From Iamia sp. SCSIO 61187 (GTDB lineage Bacteria; Actinomycetota; Acidimicrobiia; Acidimicrobiales; Iamiaceae): a DNA stretch of 64,000 bases. Positions 42,578 through 53,935 of the stretch are shown here, in pieces. Each line of letters begins with the position of its first letter. Positions within the stretch are counted from its first letter, which is position 1. The notes beneath the pieces were generated by a model. The model made no database searches. It worked only from the letters and a program-made list of their open reading frames with translations, and was not told the origin of the DNA. Location of the stretch: positions 4,468,001-4,532,000 of the forward strand of contig NZ_CP050948.1 in assembly GCF_019443745.1 (NCBI RefSeq). The letters are read 5' to 3'. A program made the position numbers and the translations under genes.

Positions 42578-44089
42578 TCAGCCCGTCGGGGTGGGGGTCG
42601 GGACGGGCACGGTCGGTGCCGGGGTGGGCTCCGGCGTCGGGCCGGGGGACGGCTCGGGCGGCTCGGTCGGGGTCGGGACCGGTTCGGGGAGCGGCATCGG
42701 TCGGGGCTCGGGGCCGAGCACCTCGGCCTCGAGGATGGCCTCCAGGTCCGCCACCGTCGGTGGTTCGCCGGCGGCCTGCTGCTCGTCGAGGTAGGCCTCG
42801 ACGGCGGGATGGTCGATCACCCGGCTGGCGGTGCGGTGGTCGTAGGTGGAGAACAGCCACTCGCGCACGTCGGTCTGCGGTGACGACCCGCCGCCGACGC
42901 GGTCGATCGCCTCCTGGGTGAGCGAGCGCACCAGGCCCTGGCCGTGGTCGGGGGTCAGTCCGAGGTGGCCGTCGCCGGCTGCGCTGTCGTGGTCGACGAC
43001 GGTGGTGTCGAGCCCGGCCTGGCGGCGCCACTCGACGAGGGTGCTGAGCCCGTCGCCGTCGGAGGCCTCGTCGCCGAGCGCCTCGGGCCCCTGGAGCTCG
43101 TACCAGAACAGGGCGTCGTCGCCGTTGTTGATGGTGATGGTGAGGTCGCGCACCCGGGGGCCGACGAGGGCGCCGTAGTGGTCGGTGTCCCCGGTGGGGG
43201 CCGACGCCGGGATCGCCGGCTGGACCATCGTGTAGTCGACGGAGAACCGGCCCGTCGGGTCCTCCATCTGGGAGAGCGCCCGGGTCACGACGTGGTTGCC
43301 GAGGCTGTGGGCGGTGATGGCCACGTGCCCGTCGGGGTCGGCGGCGGCGATGGCCGTGAACAGCGGGGCGAGCGTGTCGCCCGTGGCCATGGCCGAGTCC
43401 TCGGCGGCGCCGAAGTTGCCCCACGAGCCCGGCGAGGCCCCGACGCTGTCACCCTCGTCCCAGTCGATGACGAGCACCGTCGCCCCCTCCACCCCCTGTT
43501 GGTCGTAGAGGTCCGCCGTCGCCTCGCCGGCGCCGGTCGCGCTCGCCGACGACGTGGTCCAACCGTGGGCGACGATGTGCAGGGGCCCACCGGTGCCGGC
43601 GATGCCCAGCTCCTCCACCAGCAGCTGCCACTCGAGCTCGCCCATCCCCTCGGGGCGCTCGTCGACGAGCAACCGGATCACCCGGGTCTGACCGTCGCTC
43701 CCGTCGCGCACCACCTCGAACAGGTGCGACCACTCCCCCTGGTCGACCGCCTCGGCCAGGCTCGGGGGGCCGGCCGTGTCGAGCTGCATCTCGTTGGAGA
43801 AGAGCACCGCCGGGCAGCCGTCGGTGGAGCAGATCCGCTCGGTGGCCCGGAAGGCGTCGGCGATCCGCCCCACCCACAGGTCGAGGTAGGACAGCTCGTC
43901 GACGGCGCCGTCGATCGCCTCCACCGCGGTGGCATCGACCCGGCCGCCGAAGCCGGACGGCGTGGCGTTCCACCCCTCGACCAGGGCCGGGAGCCCGGCG
44001 AGGGCATCGTTGATGTCCTGGTCGGCCGGGGTCAGGGCCTCCACGTAGCGGTCGAGCTCGTCGGGGTTGGCGCTGATCTGGGGCGTCAC
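42578..44089 (-). CDS. alpha/beta hydrolase with WXG-like N-terminus and proline-rich tail
   Basis: 503 residues in three parts. Residues 1-100 are helical with a central GWNATPSGFGGRVDATAVEA, similar to the N-terminal carrier domains of type VII effectors. Residues 130-390 are an alpha/beta hydrolase: LHIVAHGWTTSSASATG, a strand TVLVIDWDEGD, and the nucleophile elbow VAITAHSLGNHVVTRALSQM (A-x-S-x-G). Residues 455-503 are nearly all Pro, Thr and Glu, a linker or wall-spanning tail. No signal peptide is seen, which also fits type VII export. GTG 44089 has GAGGA upstream. Lipase or esterase activity is inferred. Confidence 0.68.
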   Translation of the reverse strand: MTPQISANPDELDRYVEALTPADQDINDALAGLPALVEGWNATPSGFGGRVDATAVEAIDGAVDELSYLDLWVGRIADAFRATERICSTDGCPAVLFSNEMQLDTAGPPSLAEAVDQGEWSHLFEVVRDGSDGQTRVIRLLVDERPEGMGELEWQLLVEELGIAGTGGPLHIVAHGWTTSSASATGAGEATADLYDQQGVEGATVLVIDWDEGDSVGASPGSWGNFGAAEDSAMATGDTLAPLFTAIAAADPDGHVAITAHSLGNHVVTRALSQMEDPTGRFSVDYTMVQPAIPASAPTGDTDHYGALVGPRVRDLTITINNGDDALFWYELQGPEALGDEASDGDGLSTLVEWRRQAGLDTTVVDHDSAAGDGHLGLTPDHGQGLVRSLTQEAIDRVGGGSSPQTDVREWLFSTYDHRTASRVIDHPAVEAYLDEQQAAGEPPTVADLEAILEAEVLGPEPRPMPLPEPVPTPTEPPEPSPGPTPEPTPAPTVPVPTPTPTG

Positions 44090-44225
44090 CGGGGTCCTCG
44101 GGAAGCAGCACGGCTCGAACGCGCGTGCACGACGATGCACCTCGTACCCTCTCGGTCCCGACTTCAACCACGAGGGTCCGGCCTTGCTAGACAGGGCACC
44201 GCGCCGGACCGACCGAGGAGCCAGG

Positions 44226-44651
44226 ATGCGGGCCGTCATCATCTACAACAGCCTCACCGGCACCACCGAGAAGGCCGCGCACCGCATCGCCAGCGAGCTC
44301 AAGGCCCTGCGCGTCGAGGCCACGCCGGTGCCCATCGCGGAGGTCGACGAGGCCACCGTCGCCGACGTCGACCTGGTCATCGTGGGCACCTGGACCGACG
44401 GCATCGTGATCGTGGGCCAGAAGCCCGCCGGCAAGAAGAAGCTGCGCAACCTGCCCTCGCTCGCCGGCAAGAAGGCCGTCGTCTACTGCACCTACGCCGT
44501 CGACCCCGGCCACACGCTCGACAAGCTGGTCGCCGAGGTCGCCGCCAAGGGGGCCGACGTCATCGGCGGGTTCGCCATCGCCCGCCACGACCTGGTCGGC
44601 GACGTGGCCGAGTTCGTCGACCGGCTGACCCCGGAGCTGGCCGGGGCCTGA
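44226..44651 (+). CDS. flavodoxin-family protein
   Basis: 141 residues. The FMN phosphate loop IYNSLTGTTEKAAHRIASEL (residues 5-24) is the classic flavodoxin motif [ST]-x-T-G-x-T. The strand DLVIVGTWTDG and CTYAVDPGHTLDKL follow. It is short for a flavodoxin (usual 140-180). It could be an electron carrier or a quinone/flavin reductase-type relative; no partner is adjacent. A strong GAGGAG stands before ATG 44226. It is divergent from the WXG/hydrolase pair. Confidence 0.85.
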   Translation: MRAVIIYNSLTGTTEKAAHRIASELKALRVEATPVPIAEVDEATVADVDLVIVGTWTDGIVIVGQKPAGKKKLRNLPSLAGKKAVVYCTYAVDPGHTLDKLVAEVAAKGADVIGGFAIARHDLVGDVAEFVDRLTPELAGA

Positions 44652-44670
44652 TCCCGCCCGGGGGCCAGAG

Positions 44671-45471
44671 GTGGCCCTGGCGGACCGACCGGGGCGGGGG
44701 GACGCTGGGGTCGTGAGGATCCTCCGGCGCCGACGACGGACCACCAGCGCGCCGCCCGAGGTCGGCGGCGCCACCGACGCGGGCCGCCGGGACGAGAACC
44801 AGGATCGCTGGGCCGCCGGGCCGGGCTGGGCGGCGGTGTGCGACGGCGTCGGGGGCCACGCCGGTGGGGCCGCCGCCGCGGCCACCGCGCTCGACGCGGT
44901 GCGGGCCGTGCTCACCGCCACCGACCTCGACCGTCTCGACGAGGCCGGCGCACGCGCGGTCCTGACCGAGGCGGCGAGCGTCGCCAACGCCGCCGTGCTC
45001 ACCGGGCGGGCCCAGGCCCCCGGGCAGGCGGACATGGCCACCACCCTGACCGCGGCGGTGGCTCTGGCGGACCGGCGGCGCTGGGTGGTGGTCCAGGTCG
45101 GCGACTCCCCCGCCTGGTCGGTCGGGCCGGAGACGGCCCGGTCCATCACGTGGGACCACAACCTCGTCGGCGACCTGGTGCGCACCGGCGTCCTCCGGCC
45201 CGAGGAGGCGGCGGGCCACCGCGGCCGCCACGTCATCACCCGGGCCATCGGGATCGCCCCTGCCGTCGACCCGGAGCTCTTCACCGTCGCCGTGGCACCA
45301 GGTGAGGCGCTGGTGCTGGCCTCCGACGGGCTCTCCGACGTGGCCGAGCCGGCGGCCGCCGTGCCCGTCGTCGCCGGCGCCGCCGACGCCCGGAGCGCGG
45401 CCGAGGACCTGGTCGCCCTCGCCCTGGCGCGGGGCACGGCCGACAACGTGACGGTCGTGGTCGTCCGGTGA
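44671..45471 (+). CDS. PP2C-type Ser/Thr protein phosphatase
   Basis: 266 residues. All PP2C metal-site motifs are present: GRRDENQDRW, VCDGVGGHAGG, VVQVGDSPAWSV, LASDGLSD and GTADNVTVVVV. It should dephosphorylate Ser/Thr residues in the cytoplasm. The next gene, an FHA-HTH protein, begins within its stop codon (GTGA overlap). No Ser/Thr kinase is in the neighbourhood. The start could be GTG 44671 or GTG 44713 (V-R-I-L-R5). Confidence 0.88.
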   Translation: MALADRPGRGDAGVVRILRRRRRTTSAPPEVGGATDAGRRDENQDRWAAGPGWAAVCDGVGGHAGGAAAAATALDAVRAVLTATDLDRLDEAGARAVLTEAASVANAAVLTGRAQAPGQADMATTLTAAVALADRRRWVVVQVGDSPAWSVGPETARSITWDHNLVGDLVRTGVLRPEEAAGHRGRHVITRAIGIAPAVDPELFTVAVAPGEALVLASDGLSDVAEPAAAVPVVAGAADARSAAEDLVALALARGTADNVTVVVVR

Positions 45472-46166
45472 CGCTGCACCTCCGCGTCGACCCGGCGCCG
45501 TGGACGGCGACCTTCGCCCGCGAGGAGGTGGCCCGGGTCGGTCGGAGCCGCTCCGCCGACGTCCGGGTCGGGCACCAGCGCATCGGCGACCGGTGGACCG
45601 TCTCGTCGGAGCACGCCGAGCTCCGGTGGGACGGCACCCGGTGGGCCACCCGGAACGTCAGCTCCCGGACGGGCCTGCTCCACGTCTACGAGCCGGGCTA
45701 CGAGGAGGTCCCGCTCGAGCCCGGGCGCCCCTGGGTCCCTGTTCGTCACCGGTGGGCCCTGGCGTTCGGCCCACCGGACCACCGCACCGTCGTGGTGGCG
45801 ACGACCGACGACCACGCCGGCCCGGGCACCGGTGCCGACGCACCCCCGGCGAGCGAGGACCCCGATCCGACGATGAGCCTCGACGACATCGTCGCCGTCG
45901 CCCTCACCGCCCTCGAGCGCGACGTCCTGCTGGCGTACTACTCCGACTTCGCCCTGCTCCCCCGCCCCGCCGTCCTGGCCCCCCGCACCCACGACGAGGC
46001 CGCCCGGCGGCTCGGACGCAGCCGGGACTCGACCCGCAAGGCGATCGAGCGGGTCAACGACAAGATCGCCCGGGCACCGGGCGCCCCGGCGGCGGCGACG
46101 GGCCGCAACGTCACCCCCGAGATCGGGAGCTGGCTGGCCCGGATGGGCCTGGTCGACCCGCTCTGA
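45468..46166 (+). CDS. FHA-domain protein with C-terminal helix-turn-helix
   Basis: 232 residues. The N-terminal FHA domain has the phosphothreonine-binding marks ARVGRSRSADVRVGHQRIGD and SSEHAELRWDG. The C-terminal third has a region like sigma region 4 or LuxR-type HTH: THDEAARRLGRSRDSTRKAI followed by ERVNDKIAR. This suggests a transcription factor switched by Ser/Thr phosphorylation, with the coupled PP2C as its off-switch. I know of FHA-HTH proteins in actinobacteria but not of a studied member of this kind. The end of the gene lies in a perfect 32-bp palindrome. Confidence 0.8.
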   Translation: MTLHLRVDPAPWTATFAREEVARVGRSRSADVRVGHQRIGDRWTVSSEHAELRWDGTRWATRNVSSRTGLLHVYEPGYEEVPLEPGRPWVPVRHRWALAFGPPDHRTVVVATTDDHAGPGTGADAPPASEDPDPTMSLDDIVAVALTALERDVLLAYYSDFALLPRPAVLAPRTHDEAARRLGRSRDSTRKAIERVNDKIARAPGAPAAATGRNVTPEIGSWLARMGLVDPL

Positions 46167-46182
46167 TCAGAGCGGGTCGACC
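46151..46182. terminator. perfect 32-bp palindrome containing the FHA gene stop
   Basis: The left half GGTCGACCCGCTCTGA is the exact reverse complement of the right half; the gene's TGA is at the centre. It lies between the convergent FHA gene and tRNA-Tyr, seven bases from the tRNA 3' end, and would work as a bidirectional terminator. There is no T-run. Confidence 0.7.
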
Positions 46183-46188
46183 CTGCGA

Positions 46189-47903
<1,715 letters not shown>

Positions 47904-48026
47904 GTTCGCTCCCCGGTCGGGGGCGGCGGCGCCGCCCGTGGCGCGGGCCATGAGGCCGATCCGCCAAGGGGTCCCGGGGCGTCGGTGCGGGCTTACCCGA
48001 TCGTCCTCGAGTCCAAGCCCCGATCG

Positions 48027-48074
48027 GTTCTGTCGCGCCCAGCGCTCACCCACGAGCGCTCAGCGCGACAGAAC
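48027..48074. repeat. 48-bp palindromic element (copy 4)
   Basis: GTTCTGTCGCGC and GCGCGACAGAAC, perfect 12-bp outer arms, with an inner stem AGCGCTC/GAGCGCT. Preceded by CCCCGATCG, as is copy 5. It lies in the 5' flank of the DUF559 gene. Confidence 0.9.
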
Positions 48075-48097
48075 GGGACAGGCCCACGCCCCGATCG

Positions 48098-48145
48098 GTT
48101 CTGTCGCGACCAGCGCTCACCGATGAGCGCTCAGCGCGACAGAAC
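48098..48145. repeat. 48-bp palindromic element (copy 5)
   Basis: GTTCTGTCGCG and CGCGACAGAAC outer arms, inner stem AGCGCTCA/TGAGCGCT. It starts 71 bases after copy 4 and ends two bases from the htpX stop codon, so it may also end the htpX transcript. Confidence 0.9.
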
Positions 48146-48147
48146 GG

Positions 48148-49002
48148 TCAGCGCCAGGCGCCGGCGCGGAGGCGGGCGACGCGCTCCTCGGTGGGCGGGT
48201 GGGTGCGGAACAGGCTGGCGAACTGGACCCGGCGGCCGCTCAGCGGGTTGATGATGTAGGCCTGGGCGTGGGCCTGGTCGATCTGCATCGGCACCTGATG
48301 GGCGTAGGCGTCGATCTTCTGGAGGGCCCGGGCCAGGCCCTCGCCGTCGCCGAGCAGCGCCGCACCCGAGCGGTCGGCCTCGAACTCCCGGCTGCGGGAC
48401 AGCGCCATCTGGAGGACGGCCGCCGCCAGCGGGGCGAGGAGGGCCATGGCCAGCAGGCCGAAGATGCCCCCGTCGCGGTCGCGGTCGCCACCTCCCCCGC
48501 CGCCGAGCATGGCGCCCCACATCACCATGCGGGCCGAGAAGGTGATGCCCATGGCCACCGCGGCGGCGACCGAGGAGATGAGGATGTCGCGGTTGCCGAC
48601 GTGGCTGATCTCGTGGGCCAGGACGCCCCGCAGCTCGTCCCACGTGAGCACCTGGAGGATCCCCTCGGTGACGGCGACGGCGGCGTGCTCCGGGTTGCGG
48701 CCGGTGGCGAAGGCGTTGGGCTGGGCCTCGGGGCTGACGTAGAGCCGGGGCATCGGCATGTCCGCCCGGGCCGCGAGGTCCCGCACGATGGCGAAGTACT
48801 CGGGCATCTCGGCCTCGGTGACCTCGCGGGCCCGCGCCGCCCGGATGGCGATCGTGTCGCTGAACCAGTAGGAGCCGCCCACGAACGCCAGCCCGACGAC
48901 CAGACCGATCACCGCCCCGGTCGTGCCGAAGAACGATCCGATGAGGACCATGAGCCCGCCGAGACCGGCGAGCAGGACGGTGGTCTTGAGGGTGTTGCGC
49001 AT
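48148..49002 (-). CDS. htpX: HtpX-type membrane zinc metalloprotease (M48)
   Basis: 284 residues. Two N-terminal membrane helices (TVLLAGLGGLMVLIGSFFGT and the next), the zinc motif LAHEISHVGN (H-E-x-x-H) at about residue 127, two further hydrophobic segments, and the third ligand in SREFEADRSGA. It degrades damaged membrane proteins. AGGAG stands before ATG 49002. The stop is directly followed by the palindromic element pair. Confidence 0.95.
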   Translation of the reverse strand: MRNTLKTTVLLAGLGGLMVLIGSFFGTTGAVIGLVVGLAFVGGSYWFSDTIAIRAARAREVTEAEMPEYFAIVRDLAARADMPMPRLYVSPEAQPNAFATGRNPEHAAVAVTEGILQVLTWDELRGVLAHEISHVGNRDILISSVAAAVAMGITFSARMVMWGAMLGGGGGGDRDRDGGIFGLLAMALLAPLAAAVLQMALSRSREFEADRSGAALLGDGEGLARALQKIDAYAHQVPMQIDQAHAQAYIINPLSGRRVQFASLFRTHPPTEERVARLRAGAWR

Positions 49003-49112
49003 CGGCTCCTGAGCCTCCAGGGGCTCCCCCGGGCGGGGCGCCACCTGATCCCGAGGCTAGGACCGGGACCGAAAGATCAGATCAGGGGGAGGTTGCGCTC
49101 CCGCGACGCCCA

Positions 49113-51104
<1,992 letters not shown>

Positions 51105-51255
51105 GGTGCCTCCAGGCCTGGTCGGGGTGCCGCCGGTCACCCTACCCAGGACGGCGGCGGCCTCTCCCGGGCGGAGCACGAACGGTCGTCATCGACGATG
51201 GACGGCCTCTGCCGCCGCCCGAGCGGTTCCCGGATCCGGGCCGGTCGCCGACGGG

Positions 51256-52326
51256 TCAGCGAGCGCCGTGCCACTCGGCCACGGTGAAGCCTCCCAGGCC
51301 GGTCGGGTCGAGCAGCGCCTCGGCTTCGCTCACCCGGCTCCGCAGCCGCAGGGCGGCGAGGTCGACGGGCCCGGCCCGCTCGGCCCAGGCCCGCCGGCCC
51401 TCCTCGACGAGGGCCTCGATCCCCCACCCCCGGAGGGCCTCGGCCTGGGTGGCGACCCGGTCGGGCGGTCGGGCGGCGTCGGCCAGCTGGTCGACGGCGA
51501 CCTCGACGGTGACGTCCTGGTGGCCGGGGTCGGCCCAGGGGTCCCCGCCGCGGGTGTGGCCGCGGTACGTGCGCACCCACTCCGCCCAGGGCCGGGCGGC
51601 CATCTCGGCGGTGGAGGCGGTGTAGTCGAGCACGACCAGCCGGCCCCCCGGAGCGATCTGGTCCACCGAGTCCGCCACCCACCGGCCGGCGGCATCCTGG
51701 ATCGGGGCCCTTGCCCCGACCTCGGCCCTCGGGGCCAGCCGGTCGAGCCGGGCGGCCCGGGCGGGATCGAGGGCGGCGAGGACCTCGTCCCCCTCGGTCG
51801 TGAGGCGGACCTCGAGCCAGCCCTCCTCGCCCCGCTCGGCCAGGTCGAAGGGCAGGTTGTCGAGCAGCTCGTTGGCCACGATGACGTGGGCGGGGCCCGA
51901 GGGGCGGGAGGCGGCGCTGGCCACCCACGGCCCCCCGCCGGCGGCGCCCCACGACCCGGTCGCCGGCACGGCCCCGACGTGGGGCAGGTGGTCGGGGTGC
52001 AGGAGCCGCTGGGACGCCGCCCGCTCGACCAGCACCCACCGGAGGGCGGCGCCGCAACCCGGCCCGGCCTGCACGACCCCGCGGGCCAGGGTGCCGGGGC
52101 CGGCCCCGTGCTCGTGGACGACGAAGGGGTCGGGGCGTCCGGCGTCGTGCCACCAGCCGTCGAGGGCCCGGGCCAGGACCGCCCCGAAGAGCGGACCGAC
52201 CTCGGGGCTGGTCACGAAGTCGCCCCGCCGCCCGGCCCGGCCACCCCGGTCGTAGAACCCGGAGCCCTCGGCGTAGAGGGCCCGCTCGACGAAGCGGGAG
52301 ACGGGGATCGAGGCAGGGTCGGCCAC
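51256..52326 (-). CDS. SAM-dependent methyltransferase, MidA/NDUFAF7-like
   Basis: 356 residues of the COG1565 family. Marks are SRFVERALYAEGSGFYDRGG, GDFVTSPEVGPLFGAVLARA, the SAM-binding HEHGAGPGTLARGVV and ANELLDNLPFDLAERGEEGW. The mitochondrial homologue NDUFAF7 methylates an arginine of the complex I subunit NDUFS2 (the NuoD equivalent). Here the gene lies 76 bases downstream of nuoN on the same strand, so a similar job on NuoD is an attractive inference. The start is taken at GTG 52326; GTG 52371 is also possible. Confidence 0.83.
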   Translation of the reverse strand: MADPASIPVSRFVERALYAEGSGFYDRGGRAGRRGDFVTSPEVGPLFGAVLARALDGWWHDAGRPDPFVVHEHGAGPGTLARGVVQAGPGCGAALRWVLVERAASQRLLHPDHLPHVGAVPATGSWGAAGGGPWVASAASRPSGPAHVIVANELLDNLPFDLAERGEEGWLEVRLTTEGDEVLAALDPARAARLDRLAPRAEVGARAPIQDAAGRWVADSVDQIAPGGRLVVLDYTASTAEMAARPWAEWVRTYRGHTRGGDPWADPGHQDVTVEVAVDQLADAARPPDRVATQAEALRGWGIEALVEEGRRAWAERAGPVDLAALRLRSRVSEAEALLDPTGLGGFTVAEWHGAR

Positions 52327-52402
52327 GGCGTCACCCTCGCACGTCGCCCCGACCGAGCCGGAGCCCGTCACGACGGGGCGGCCGGGCCGAGGATGCCCGG
52401 GA

Positions 52403-53929
52403 TCAGCCGGCGACGGCGAGAAGGTCGGTGGCGGCGTCGCCGAAGTGGCCGACGGTCCCGGGCAGGAACCCGAACACGATGGTGACGATGGCGGTCACGC
52501 CGAGGGCGATCACGAGGGCGCTGGGCACCCGGATGGGGGTGGCGTCGCCGTCGGGGTTCGGGTCGAAGAACATCGTCTTGGCGATGTTGGCGTAGTAGTA
52601 GAGCGCGATCACCGAGTTCACGGCGACGATCACACCCATGACGTAGCCGGCGGCGGTCTCGCTCCCGACCACCGCCCGGAAGACCTGGAACTTGGCGAAC
52701 CAGCCGCCGAGCGGGGGGATGCCGGCCAGGGCGAAGAGGAACACCGCCATCAGGACGCTCAGACCGGGTGCGTACTCGAACAGCCCGCCCCAGGTGCCGA
52801 TCTCGGCGCTGCGGGTCTTGCGGGCCACGGCGATGATGACGGCGAAGGCGCCCAGGTTCATCACCGTGTAGATGAGCAGGTAGCCGACGACGGCGCGGAT
52901 GGCGTCCTGGCCGACCTCGACGCTCTCGCCGGCGATGGCCAGCGGGGCGAGGATGAACCCGGCCTGCGCCACCGAGGAGTAGGCGAACAGCCGGACCACG
53001 TTGGTCTGCCGCAGGGCGATCAGGTTGCCCACGAACATGGTGGCGGTGGCGAGCACGAACATGAGCGGGCCGTAGATGTCGTCCCGGCCGTAGAAGGCCA
53101 CGAAGATCAGCTCCATCAGGGCGACGAAGCCGGCGGCCTTCGAGGCGACGGAGAGGAACGCGGTGATCGGCGTGGGGGCGCCCTCGTAGGTGTCGGGCGC
53201 CCAGTTGTGGAACGGCACGGCCGAGACCTTGAAGCCGAACCCGACGAGGACGAACACGATGCCGAGGGCGGCGACGGGCGTGTCGCCGAAGGCGCCGCCG
53301 ATCTGGGCCCCGATGCCGGCCAGCAGGGTGGTGCCGGTGCCGCCGTAGACGAGCGACATGCCGTAGAGCATCACCGCCGAGGCGAACACGCCCATCAGGT
53401 AGTACTTCATGCCGGCCTCGTTGCCGGTGAGCGTCCGCTTCCGCCAGCCCGCCAGCAGGTAGGCCGGGATCGAGAGGAGCTCGAGGGCGACGAAGATCGT
53501 CAGCAGGTCGCGGGCCGACGCCATGATCGCCATGCCCAGCACCGAGCTGGCGAGCAGGGTGTAGTACTCGCCCTCCCAGTAGTCGCCCTCGGCGATGTAG
53601 TTCGTCGAGAGCAGGACGGTGACGTAGCCGGAGAGGATGAAGATGGCCTTCATCACCAGGGCGAAGTCGTCGACCACGTAGGCCCCGCCGAACATGGCCC
53701 GGTCGCTGCCGTCGATGGCCAGGGTCAGCAGGGGGATGGCCGAGCCGAGGAACCCGATGCCGGTGAGCGACGAGGTGAGCCACTTGTTGTGCTGCTCGGT
53801 GAAGAGGTCGACCAGCAGCACGACCACGAAGGTGGCCGTCAGCACCAGCTCGGGGGCGAGGGCGTGCCAGTCGAGGACGGGCGCGTCGAACGGCAGCGTC
53901 GAGGCGGAGGCGAGGAGCGACGCGAGCAC
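52403..53929 (-). CDS. nuoN: NADH-quinone oxidoreductase subunit N
   Basis: 508 residues, 14 helices, one of three antiporter-like proton-pumping subunits. The conserved pump lysines and glutamates lie in segments such as AYLLAGWRKRTLTGNEAGMK, GFGFKVSAVPFHNWAPDTYE and FVALMELIFVAF. Last gene of the complex I operon. GTG start seven bases after the nuoM stop. Confidence 0.96.
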   Translation of the reverse strand: MLASLLASASTLPFDAPVLDWHALAPELVLTATFVVVLLVDLFTEQHNKWLTSSLTGIGFLGSAIPLLTLAIDGSDRAMFGGAYVVDDFALVMKAIFILSGYVTVLLSTNYIAEGDYWEGEYYTLLASSVLGMAIMASARDLLTIFVALELLSIPAYLLAGWRKRTLTGNEAGMKYYLMGVFASAVMLYGMSLVYGGTGTTLLAGIGAQIGGAFGDTPVAALGIVFVLVGFGFKVSAVPFHNWAPDTYEGAPTPITAFLSVASKAAGFVALMELIFVAFYGRDDIYGPLMFVLATATMFVGNLIALRQTNVVRLFAYSSVAQAGFILAPLAIAGESVEVGQDAIRAVVGYLLIYTVMNLGAFAVIIAVARKTRSAEIGTWGGLFEYAPGLSVLMAVFLFALAGIPPLGGWFAKFQVFRAVVGSETAAGYVMGVIVAVNSVIALYYYANIAKTMFFDPNPDGDATPIRVPSALVIALGVTAIVTIVFGFLPGTVGHFGDAATDLLAVAG

Positions 53930-53935
53930 GGGTCC

